Positions 1-6,800 of a DNA stretch of 25,573 nt are shown in pieces. Origin of the DNA: Colicola sp016286205 (lineage in GTDB: Bacteria > Bacteroidota > Bacteroidia > Bacteroidales > Paludibacteraceae); the NCBI GenBank assembly GCA_016286205.1, contig JAEESF010000018.1, positions 1-25,573 of the forward strand, given 5' to 3'. Made by a program: the position numbers and the translations under genes. The notes beneath the pieces were generated by a model. That model ran no database searches. It was not told where the DNA came from and worked only from the letters and a program-made list of their open reading frames with translations. Positions within the stretch are counted from its first letter, which is position 1; each line of letters starts with the position of its first letter.

Positions 1-96
1 TACGCCGTATTTGCACGAATTGACACAACCGAGTCCCAGTATACCCAGGACGAAAGTCATTAGCGTATTGAAGCCTATTCTAAGTTTACGAGACAT
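1..96 (-). CDS. Putative lipoprotein, N-terminus only (runs off the window)
   Basis: Thirty-two codons are visible, from an ATG at 96 down to base 1, with no stop. The peptide begins MSRKLRIGFNTLM, continues with a hydrophobic stretch (FVLGILGLG) and has cysteines at residues 24 and 28, either of which could be a lipobox cysteine (GLGC or VNSC). It is followed by KYGV. This resembles the short Bacteroidetes lipoproteins often annotated as radical-SAM-associated, which carry a Cys-x-YGVP-like start to the mature protein, but too little is visible to assign the family firmly. A good housekeeping promoter lies 42 nt upstream, which supports this start. The protein would sit in the periplasm or on the outer membrane. 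No SAM enzyme is visible because the downstream DNA is outside the window. Confidence 0.6.
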   Translation of the reverse strand, partial: MSRKLRIGFNTLMTFVLGILGLGCVNSCKYGV

Positions 97-137
97 AATA
101 TTTCAAATTTAAGATTGATCTCCACAACTTTGCGGCG

Positions 138-169
138 CAAAGTTACGAAGATTTTTTCATATACGCAAG
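138..169 (-). promoter_or_regulatory. Bacteroidetes-type promoter for the leftward lipoprotein gene
   Basis: Read on the minus strand, TAACTTTG (145-138) matches the -7 consensus TAnnTTTG. CTTG (169-166), one base off the -33 consensus TTTG, lies exactly 20 nt upstream. The -7 box runs into the inverted repeat AACTTTGC / GCAAAGTT with 3 nt between the arms, covering the expected transcription start. The predicted leader to the ATG at 96 is about 35 nt. Confidence 0.7.
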
Positions 170-190
170 AAAAAACAAAAAAAACTTCGC

Positions 191-275
191 GTGGACAAAA
201 TGGCAGAAGATGGACATTTTGGCACAAAATGTGGACAGAATGGCAGAAAAACAGGGGTTGGCACACTAATTGACT
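191..275 (+). promoter_or_regulatory. Phased repeat array and sigma-54-like box upstream of hsp20
   Basis: TGGAC occurs at 192, 211 and 232, each time followed exactly 9 nt later by TGGCA (201, 220, 241). A fourth TGGCA starts at 259. The copies are therefore about 20 bp apart, two helical turns. The middle copy also contains a perfect inverted repeat, ACATTTTG / CAAAATGT, with a 3-nt centre. The last unit, TTGGCACACTAATTGACT (258-275), resembles a sigma-54 promoter (TTGGCAC-N5-TTGCW) except that the -12 GC is GA. No TTTG/TAnnTTTG promoter was found for hsp20. Inference: activator sites placed upstream of an alternative-sigma promoter. The repeats are seen directly; the sigma-54 assignment is uncertain. 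Confidence 0.5.
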
Positions 276-289
276 CTATCTGGGTGTAA

Positions 290-340
290 ACGCAAAATAC
301 GCAAACTACGCTAACAACGCAAAAACGTAATCTACGCTTC
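290..340 (+). repeat. Nine-nt period repeat in the hsp20 leader
   Basis: ACGC starts at 290, 299, 308, 317 and 334, with ACGT at 325, giving a nearly strict 9-nt spacing. Units look like ACGCAAAAT and ACGCAAACT. The tract lies between the presumed promoter and the Shine-Dalgarno of hsp20, so it would be transcribed into the 5' leader. Its function is unknown. Confidence 0.6.
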
Positions 341-372
341 GAATTGTTTAACTTAATTTAGGAGGATTGATT

Positions 373-819
373 ATGAAACCTGCAATGTATCGTAGAAACA
401 ATTGGCTGCCGACCAACGGATGGTTCCCAACCGTATTTGATGAGTTCCTGAACAATGACATGCTGAACACGGCTAGCAATGTGGCCCCATCGGTCAATGT
501 CAAAGAGGATGAGCACAGCTATCTGGTCGAACTGGCTGCGCCGGGTGTTAAGAATGAGTACTGCCGAGTACATGTTGATGATGACCACAACCTCTGCGTT
601 GCCATCGAGAACAAATTCGAGCACAAAGAGGAAGACAAACATTCGCACTACCTCAGACGCGAGTTCGCATACACCAATTTCGAGCAGAAATACACGCTGC
701 CTGACAATGTGGACGAGGCAAAGATTAGCGCCAAGGTCGAAGATGGCATCCTGGCCATCGAATTGCCGAAGATCAAACGCGAAGAAGGCAAAACCGGTAG
801 GCAGATTGCTATCGCTTAG
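373..819 (+). CDS. Small heat-shock protein, Hsp20/alpha-crystallin family
   Basis: This 148-residue protein is an ATP-independent cytoplasmic holdase that binds unfolding proteins during stress. The alpha-crystallin domain spans about residues 38-140. The family hallmark is visible as AKVEDGILAIELPK (the A-x-x-x-x-G-I-L signature), and the C-terminus RQIAIA contains the I-x-I motif used for oligomer contacts. Length is normal for bacterial Hsp20. The ATG at 373 is chosen because GGAGG (361-365) lies 7 nt before it. Such a strong Shine-Dalgarno is uncommon in Bacteroidetes, which suits an mRNA needing fast translation under stress. An in-frame TTG at 367 is less likely. The gene is monocistronic: a terminator follows the stop after a 28-nt heptad tract. 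Upstream lies an array of phased repeats and a sigma-54-like box. Confidence 0.95.
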   Translation: MKPAMYRRNNWLPTNGWFPTVFDEFLNNDMLNTASNVAPSVNVKEDEHSYLVELAAPGVKNEYCRVHVDDDHNLCVAIENKFEHKEEDKHSHYLRREFAYTNFEQKYTLPDNVDEAKISAKVEDGILAIELPKIKREEGKTGRQIAIA

Positions 820-847
820 TGAAAAGTGGAAAGTAGAAAGTAGAAAA
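820..847 (+). repeat. Four tandem heptads directly after the hsp20 stop
   Basis: Four 7-nt units (TGAAAAG, TGGAAAG, then TAGAAAG and TAGAAAA) begin at the base after the TAG stop (817-819) and run into the 5' side of the terminator. They belong to the heptad family seen at several other gene boundaries in this window. Confidence 0.75.
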
Positions 848-870
848 GGGCGCTTCGGCGCTCTTTTTTT
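842..870 (+). terminator. Rho-independent terminator after hsp20
   Basis: The hairpin has arms GGGCGC and GCGCTC around a TTCG tetraloop, followed by seven T. The 29-nt segment 842-870 is repeated exactly at 1281-1309. Confidence 0.9.
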
Positions 871-1280
871 GTTTGTGATTGAAGAAAAAAATAATAAAAA
901 TAGCGCTCCGCGCCGATAATAATAATTATACCGAAAACGCGCTGACGCTTACGAAAACGAGACAAAAACAATAAAAACACTGCCGTTGTTACAAGCGATT
1001 TTGCGCTAATTGCGCTTACGAATGTCCGTCCCAAGCAGCCTACTTGTAAGTAAACTTCCCGTAGTCCGTTAGGACGTACCTTCACCTCCGCAGGAGGTAA
1101 ATCACTTATAACACCGCCAGCAAAAACATTTTTGGTTAACCTTCTTCGGCTCCCATTCTCCCCATCTAATAGTTAAAACAATAAAAACGAACGGCACTAA
1201 ACAGCGCAGCGACTAAACAGCCCGCAGGGCGTAAACGCCGAAGGCACTAAACAGCGCAGCGACTAAACAGCGTTTGGTGG
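871..1280. other. Gene-free region rich in mini-hairpins
   Basis: No convincing gene is seen in about 410 nt between two identical terminators. Instead there is a series of short inverted repeats with small loops: GCGC-TCC-GCGC (903-913), GCG-CTGA-CGC (939-948), GCGC-TAATT-GCGC (1003-1015), TACTT-GT-AAGTA (1041-1052), GTCC-GTTA-GGAC (1064-1075) and ACCTCC-GCA-GGAGGT (1084-1098). The segment AAACAATAAAAAC occurs in both the 960s-970s and the 1170s-1180s. The right end holds the tandem repeat described separately. It may be degenerate repeat DNA, or encode a structured RNA ending at the second terminator. No promoter was found for such an RNA. Confidence 0.6.
1193..1274 (+). repeat. Tandem array of ACTAAAC connectors and mini-hairpins
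   Basis: A 29-nt segment (1193-1221) recurs exactly at 1243-1271, a 50-bp period. Inside, ACTAAAC or GTAAAC connectors alternate with compact inverted repeats: AGCGCAGCG (imperfect), GCCC-GCA-GGGC (1220-1230) and GCC-GAA-GGC (1237-1245). The same building blocks recur at 3739-3790. This is not a CRISPR: the unit lengths vary and the variable parts are hairpins rather than spacers. Confidence 0.75.
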
Positions 1281-1311
1281 AGAAAAGGGCGCTTCGGCGC
1301 TCTTTTTTTTT
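1281..1311 (+). terminator. Second copy of the hsp20-type terminator
   Basis: The segment 1281-1309 is identical to 842-870: GGGCGC-TTCG-GCGCTC followed here by nine T. There is no coding gene just upstream, so it either ends an unrecognised transcript, insulates the next gene, or is a by-product of repeat duplication. Confidence 0.8.
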
Positions 1312-1319
1312 CGCAAACA

Positions 1320-1351
1320 TTTGCGTATGTGAAAAAAAAGCAGTAAATTTG
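1320..1351 (+). promoter_or_regulatory. Promoter of the DUF2130 gene
   Basis: TTTG (1320-1323), 20 nt, TAAATTTG (1344-1351): a full match to the Bacteroidetes sigma-ABfr consensus. The -7 box forms the left arm of the inverted repeat AATTTGC-ACC-GCAAATT around the expected start site. The leader would be only about 16 nt. Confidence 0.8.
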
Positions 1352-1373
1352 CACCGCAAATTTTTTGAACGAT

Positions 1374-2519
1374 ATGAAAGAACTGAAATGTCCGAAATGT
1401 GGAAGCTCATTCACGGTGGATGAGGCTGATTATGCGCTCCTGCTGAGCCAAGTGAAGAATGCCGAGTTTGAGGTAGAGTTGGCCCGTCGTCTGCGCGAGC
1501 GTGAGGATTTGCAGCGCGCTCAGCAACAGGCGGAGCAGAGTCGTCGTGAGCAAGAGTATAATCAGCAGTTGGCCCGACAACGCGAACAGGTACAGGCCCT
1601 GCAAGCGCAGATACAGCAAGCCGAACAGCAGAAGCAACTGGCTGTGGCTCAGGTGCGGCAGAAAGCCACAGAGGAATACATGAAGAAAGACCAGGAACTG
1701 GCTACACTGCGGACGCAGATGGAGACGCAACTGAAGGCTGCGCAAGAGCAGATAGACTATTACAAGGATATGAAGCTCCGCCTGAGTACTAAGATGGTGG
1801 GCGAGACGCTCGAGCAACACTGTGCCACCGAATTTGCCCGCATACGCCCCCTTTTCCCCAATGCCTATTTCGAGAAAGACAACGAGGTAGTAGAGGGTAC
1901 CAAAGGCGACTTCGTCTTCCGCGACTATTCGGACGACAAGGTGGAGTATATATCCATCATGTTCGAAATGAAGAATGAGAACGACGAGACGGCTACCAAG
2001 CATAAGAACGAGGATTTTCTGAAGAAACTGGACGAAGACCGCCGCAAGAAAAACTGCGAGTACGCAGTGTTGGTCTCACTGCTCGAACCCGAGAGCGAAC
2101 TCTACAATGGCGGCATCGTTGATATGTGTCACCGATTTGACAAGATGTACGTCATCCGTCCGCAGTTCTTCGTACCGCTCATCACCCTGCTTTCGCAGAC
2201 CAGCCGCAAGAGTCTGGATGCCAAACGCGAACTGGCGCTGGTAAAGGCGCAACAGATAGACGTCACTCATTTTGAGGAGAAACTGACGGCCTTCAAAGAA
2301 GGATTCACGCGTAATGTGCGCCTGGCCAACGATCGTTTTGCCGATGCTATTGACGAGATAGATAAGACCATTGCCCACCTGACTAAAGTGCGCGAGAACC
2401 TGATCAAATCGGGCGACAATCTCAATCAGGCCGATAAGAAACTGGACGACGTCACTATCAAACGCCTCACCTACAACAATCCGACGATGAAGGCGAAATT
2501 CGACGAAGCCAAAAACTAA
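1374..2519 (+). CDS. DUF2130 family protein: zinc-knuckle start, coiled coil, nuclease-like fold
   Basis: A 381-residue cytoplasmic protein. The N-terminus has LKCPKCGSSF, a single CxxC pair. Residues about 30-135 are extremely Gln/Glu/Arg rich (AQQQAEQSRREQEYNQQLARQRE) and should form a long coiled coil. The C-terminal half matches the DUF2130 family. Its GDF (Asp179) followed by FEMK (Glu198, Lys200) fits the D...ExK core of PD-(D/E)XK nucleases, a relationship I recall as a prediction for this family, and KLDEDRRKKNCEYAVLVSLL follows. The substrate is unknown and I see no partner gene. The start is the ATG at 1374; an in-frame TTG at 1365 is less likely given the promoter position. The gene stands alone between its own promoter and that of rfbA. 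Confidence 0.85.
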   Translation: MKELKCPKCGSSFTVDEADYALLLSQVKNAEFEVELARRLREREDLQRAQQQAEQSRREQEYNQQLARQREQVQALQAQIQQAEQQKQLAVAQVRQKATEEYMKKDQELATLRTQMETQLKAAQEQIDYYKDMKLRLSTKMVGETLEQHCATEFARIRPLFPNAYFEKDNEVVEGTKGDFVFRDYSDDKVEYISIMFEMKNENDETATKHKNEDFLKKLDEDRRKKNCEYAVLVSLLEPESELYNGGIVDMCHRFDKMYVIRPQFFVPLITLLSQTSRKSLDAKRELALVKAQQIDVTHFEEKLTAFKEGFTRNVRLANDRFADAIDEIDKTIAHLTKVRENLIKSGDNLNQADKKLDDVTIKRLTYNNPTMKAKFDEAKN

Positions 2520-2557
2520 ATTCTCTGCATTTTTTGACGAAATACGTGTCAAAATTT

Positions 2558-2617
2558 CCACATGTGCAAAAAAATCCACTATAAATTTGCACGTGTGGAA
2601 TATTTGTTGTATATTTG
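2558..2617 (+). promoter_or_regulatory. rfbA promoter with overlapping inverted repeat
   Basis: TTTG (2586-2589), 20 nt, TATATTTG (2610-2617) match the Bacteroidetes consensus. The inverted repeat CCACATGTGCAA (2558-2569) and TTGCACGTGTGG (2587-2598), with one mismatch, covers the -33 box, a typical place for a repressor to bind. A second small inverted repeat, ATTTGC-A-GCAAAT, sits at the -7/start region. The leader is about 17 nt. Confidence 0.7.
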
Positions 2618-2640
2618 CAGCAAATTATTTTTAATTTGCT

Positions 2641-3558
2641 ATGAAGGGAATTATCTTAGCCGGCGGAAGCGCCACACGTCTCTATCCGCTCAGTAAGGCT
2701 ATCAGCAAACAGATTATGCCTGTTTACGACAAACCGATGATCTACTACCCGCTGTCCACTCTGATGATGGCCGGCATACGCGAAGTGTTGATAATCAGTA
2801 CACCACGCGATCTACCTATGTTTGAAGAACTACTGGGCGACGGCAGCCGCATAGGTATGCGACTGGCATATAAGGTGCAACAGGTGCCTAACGGTTTGGC
2901 GCAGGCCTTTGTGTTGGGACGTGAGTTTCTAAACGGCGAACCCGGCTGCCTCATCCTGGGCGACAATATGTTCTACGGCCAGCATTTCAAGACCATGCTA
3001 CGCGATGCAGCAGCATCGGTAGAGAGCGGCAAGGGAGCCTGCATCTTCGGCTACGAAGTGGCCGACCCGCGCGCCTACGGCGTAGTGGAGTTTGAGAAAG
3101 AACCTATGGCTGCATCGCCCGACGGCAAGGAGTCGAAAGTGATTCTGCGCGTGAAGAGTCTGGAGGAGAAACCGGCAGAACCGAAGAGCAACTACGCGGT
3201 GCCCGGTCTCTATTTCTACGATGCTACGGTATGCGAGAAAGCCGCAGTGCTGCAGCCCAGTGCTCGCGGCGAATATGAGATAACCGACCTGAACAAGATG
3301 TATCTAAGCGAGGGAACACTTCGGGTGAAACTCTTCAGCCGCGGTTTCGCTTGGCTCGACACGGGCAACTGCGACAGTCTGCTGGAGGCCGGCAATTTCA
3401 TCGCTACTATCCAGAATCGTCAGGGATTCTACGTCAGCTGTATCGAGGAGATAGCTTGGCGCAACGGGTGGATCAGCACCGACCAATTGGCTGCCCTCGG
3501 ACGCGAGATGAAGACCGCCTATGGACGTTATTTGGAGCGCCTCGCAGAGCGAGGATAA
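2641..3558 (+). CDS. rfbA: Glucose-1-phosphate thymidylyltransferase (dTDP-glucose pyrophosphorylase)
   Basis: This cytoplasmic enzyme joins dTTP and glucose-1-phosphate to give dTDP-glucose, the first step towards dTDP-L-rhamnose and related deoxysugars for capsule or O-antigen. At 305 residues it is close to the usual 290-300. The nucleotide-binding signature GGSATRLYP starts at residue 8; KQIMPVYDKPMIYYP follows. Asp108 (GDN) and Asp240 (WLDTG) fit the metal-binding acids, and Lys177 lies in EEKP. Residues about 153-172 (around EPMAASPDGKESKV) look like an insertion between the usual VVEF and SLEEKP blocks. The remaining rfbBCD genes are not adjacent, so the gene seems to be transcribed alone from its own promoter. 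The last codons lie inside a perfect hairpin (3540-3554) that begins the repeat mosaic after the gene. Confidence 0.95.
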   Translation: MKGIILAGGSATRLYPLSKAISKQIMPVYDKPMIYYPLSTLMMAGIREVLIISTPRDLPMFEELLGDGSRIGMRLAYKVQQVPNGLAQAFVLGREFLNGEPGCLILGDNMFYGQHFKTMLRDAAASVESGKGACIFGYEVADPRAYGVVEFEKEPMAASPDGKESKVILRVKSLEEKPAEPKSNYAVPGLYFYDATVCEKAAVLQPSARGEYEITDLNKMYLSEGTLRVKLFSRGFAWLDTGNCDSLLEAGNFIATIQNRQGFYVSCIEEIAWRNGWISTDQLAALGREMKTAYGRYLERLAERG

Positions 3559-3641
3559 AGCGGCAAGCCGCGTTTAAAGGAGCTACGCTCCGTTTAGAAG
3601 TTTAAGGGTTTAGTGCTGCTGCGCAGCGTTTAGAAGTTAAT
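3540..3641 (+). repeat. Mosaic of mini-hairpins and GTTTAnn heptads after rfbA
   Basis: In order: CCTCGC-AGA-GCGAGG (3540-3554, still inside rfbA), GCGGC-AA-GCCGC (3560-3571), heptad GTTTAAA (3572-3578), GGAGC-TAC-GCTCC (3579-3591), three heptads beginning GTTTAGA (3592-3612), GCTGC-TGC-GCAGC (3615-3627), then heptads GTTTAGA and AGTTAAT (3628-3641). All stems are perfect with 2-3 nt loops. GTTTAG is the complement of the CTAAAC connector seen at 1193-1274, so this is the same element type in reverse orientation. Confidence 0.75.
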
Positions 3642-3642
3642 A

Positions 3643-3684
3643 AGGCCTCCGAAAATTTTTAATTTTTGGAGAGAGCGGAGGCCT
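3643..3684 (+). other. Long hairpin after the rfbA mosaic
   Basis: AGGCCTCCG (3643-3651) pairs perfectly with CGGAGGCCT (3676-3684). Outside this, AAGTT/AACTTT extends the stem imperfectly, and the loop contains an A/T-rich stretch. There is no T-run after it, so it is not a standard terminator, although it could still end the rfbA transcript or protect its 3' end. A perfect 14-nt palindrome, GACGATATATCGTC, lies just downstream at 3698-3711. Confidence 0.55.
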
Positions 3685-3738
3685 CGTAAACTTTAATGAC
3701 GATATATCGTCAGTCCGCGTTGGAGAGTGCCGAACGCG

Positions 3739-3790
3739 ACAAACAGCGCAGCGTAAACGCCGAAGGCTCTAAACGGCGAAGCCTATAAAC
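3739..3790 (+). repeat. Connector/mini-hairpin array before the HTCS gene
   Basis: AAAC connectors (ACAAAC, GTAAAC, TCTAAAC, TATAAAC) alternate with AGCGCAGCG, GCC-GAA-GGC and GGC-GAA-GCC. The blocks AAACAGCGCAGCG and GTAAACGCCGAAGGC are shared with the 1193-1274 array. The array ends 37 nt before the HTCS start codon and would be in its leader. I find no convincing TAnnTTTG promoter between 3559 and 3827. Confidence 0.7.
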
Positions 3791-3827
3791 TCGAAAGAAT
3801 TGAGATTTATTCTAAACAGAGATACTT

Positions 3828-6800
3828 ATGAAAAAGCATTTCCTTCTGATTCTGTTTGCGACAGTGAGCCTGGCGCTAACGGCACGTGAACACTATGTGA
3901 TTCAGCACTATTCGATACAGGATGGTATGAGTCAGAACACCGTCATGTCGATTCTGCAGGACAAGCAGGGCTACATGTGGTTTGGTACATGGGACGGTCT
4001 GAACCGTTTTGACGGCTACACCTTCGAGGTATTCAAGGCCAGCGACAATGGCGAGAATACACAAGTAAACAACCGTGTGGATTTCATCTACGAGGATGAG
4101 CAAGAGCGTATATGGTGGTTGACCTATAGCGGTCGATTCTTCCGTATGTCGGCCGACCGTAAGCACACCGAAGAGGTGAGTGTTGATTCGCTACCGGAAG
4201 ATATGACCGAGACACTGAACGCCCGCTTCAAACGTACCCAGGTTGATTCGCACGGCATCATCTGGCAGGCCGATGAGCACCAGGGTATCATGCGCTATCG
4301 TTACGGCCAGTGGAAACGCTTTACTCCTCCGTTGGACAAGCGCTATGCAGGTCGACTGCGTATCCACTTCTTCATGCTGGAGGATGCGCAAGGTCGTACA
4401 TGGGTCAACCCGACCGGTGGCGGTTGGAGTTACTACGATTATGAGAAAGACGAACTGGTTTATCCGCTGCGCGGACTAACCAATATGATCCACACCGCCT
4501 ATGTTGATCGCGAAGGACAGATGTGGATAGCCACCTATGACGGAGGAGTCGATTGTGTCAATATGGAGCCTGCTCCGTACGAACTGCACGATATGCGTAG
4601 CGCCCGCCGCGACAACGGCGAGGTACGTGCTTTCGCTAGGAGGAAAGATGGTGGTTTCACCCCACTGATCAAATCGCAGACGGATGTCTATTGTGCACTT
4701 GAGACTTCGCACGGCATGATGTACGGAACCAAGGGTCACGGACTGAAGAACATCACAACGGGAGAGCATATGCCGACCAACAATCAGGATATATACGATA
4801 TCGAGGAGAGCCGCTATGGAACGCTCTTTGTGGCTACCTACGGCGGCGGCGTCAATATCTTCCACTGGAATCGTCACACCAATAGCTACAATGCGCCGGT
4901 GGTAGTAGGTCCTGGCATGAAAGTGCGTGACATAGAGATAGTGGACAATACTATCTGGTGCGGAACGACCACGGGACTGATGCGCATTCAGATGCCGAAA
5001 ATGGAGATGGAGGTGATTCCCAGCTATGATATACGTGCCGTCTACTATAGCAACGACAAGATTTGGCTGGGTACGTTCGGTGGCGGACTGATGGTATATG
5101 ATCCGAACAAACCCGAGGACGGCATCCAGCGTGTGGAGACTTTCCACGACATCATCCTCAGCATAGCCGGCGACGGAAAGAACCTGTGGTTCACATCGGA
5201 GAGCGATATCGCGCAGTACAATATCCAGACCGGCGAACTGCACTACTACGATGCACTGGCCAGCGAGCATAATGCCTACTTCACCGAGGCCGAAGCCGAG
5301 CGTCTGGCTAACGGAACGATACTGTTCGGTTACTCCAACGGTTACGTCTCGTTCGACCCATCGCGCGTACGTCGTTCGGAGACTGTGCCGCCGATGCACA
5401 TCACCCGCTGCACCAGCAATGACCAACTGCTGGAAGGCGATACCATCGAACTGGAGGACGGCAGCAATCTGACCATCGAATATGCGGCTATCGAATATGT
5501 GGCAGCCGAAAAAATCGTCTATTTCTATCGCATGGACGGCGTGGATAAAGACTGGAGACACGCTCTGGATCAACGCCGCGTGACCTATACCAATCTGACC
5601 CACGGCCACTATCAGTTCCATGTGCGCTCGACCAATCGTGAGGGTGCCGAAGTGGACAATGAGAAAGTGCTGACCATCATCGTTCATCGCCCATGGTGGC
5701 TGTCGTGGTGGGCAATACTATTCTATGCACTCATCATCGGCGTGCTGATATTCATCATCCTCTACACCATCATCACCTTCACCCGTCTGCGTCAGAAAGT
5801 GCAGGTAGAGCAACAGGTAACGGATATCAAATTGCGCTTCTTCACCAATATCAGCCACGAGCTGCGCACTCCGCTGACGCTTATCATCGGTCCGGTGGAG
5901 AATATCTTGCAGACCGAACGTATTAGCCAGTCGGTGCGCAACCAACTGGAACTGGTTCAGAGCAATAGTCAACGTATGCTGCGCATGGTCAATCAGCTGC
6001 TCGAATTCCGCAAGATACAGAATCAGAAGATGAAACTGAAAGTGCAGAAGACGCTGCTGATCGAACTGGCCGAAGAGACGAGTGCCAACTTCAAGAAAGA
6101 GGCGTACGACAAGCATATCAATTTCAGCATTGACAACCGCGCTGAGGATACCACCGTATGGGTCGATCGAGGACGTATGGATACCGTGCTGTGGAACCTG
6201 CTGAGCAATGCCTTTAAGTTCACTCCGTCGGGCAAGAGCATCACCGTCATCATCGATTCCAAACCGGGCTTCCTGACACTGGCCGTCAAGGATGAAGGAG
6301 TAGGTATTCCGTTGGAGAAACGTAGTCTGCTCTTCGAGCGTTTCGCCAGCAACAACGAGCTGAACGGCAATACCACTACCGGAACAGGTATTGGTATGAA
6401 TCTGGTGAAGGAACTGGTAGATCTGCACCACGGTCATATTGAGGTAGAGAGCGAAGTGGGAGTAGGTACGACAATCACCATCCTGCTGCACACGGGCAAG
6501 GAGCATTTTGACCATGATGTCGATTTCATTGCCGATGACCATAGTACAGAGCAAGCGCAGGCCTCCATCACGCTGGAAGATAAACTCGAGCAACTGGAGC
6601 AAGAACCGAGCAACAACCGTCGTACGATCCTCGTAGTTGATGACAGCCAAGATATGCGCCAGTTCCTGGCAGGCATGTTGAGCCACGACTACAATATCGT
6701 TACCGCCGAAGACGGTGAAGAGGCCGAGCGTATACTGCGCACCCAACAGATAGACGTTGTAGTGACCGACCTGATGATGCCTAAGGTAGATGGACTGGAA

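Noticed and set aside
211..234. Second sigma-54 promoter at TTTTGGCACAAAATGTGG
   Set aside because: GG followed after 10 nt by GG, no TTGC. Better explained as one of the phased repeat copies.
816..1085. Open frame of 89 codons on the minus strand in the gap after hsp20
   Set aside because: It includes the terminator and heptads, is low complexity and has no promoter or homology that I can recognise.
1193..1274. CRISPR array
   Set aside because: Repeats are of unequal length, the parts between connectors are self-complementary and partly reused elsewhere, and no cas genes are present.
3643..3684. Standard rho-independent terminator of rfbA
   Set aside because: The stem is good but the loop is 24 nt and there is no T-run after it. 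Listed as a hairpin only.
3661..3695. Possible HTCS promoter TTTG (3665-3668) with TAAACTTTA (3687-3695)
   Set aside because: Spacing is 18 nt and the -7 box has an extra base and lacks the final G. It overlaps a strong hairpin. Too weak to list.
4476..5687. Open frame of 403 codons on the minus strand
   Set aside because: Antisense to the HTCS propeller region; no promoter, motif or signal.
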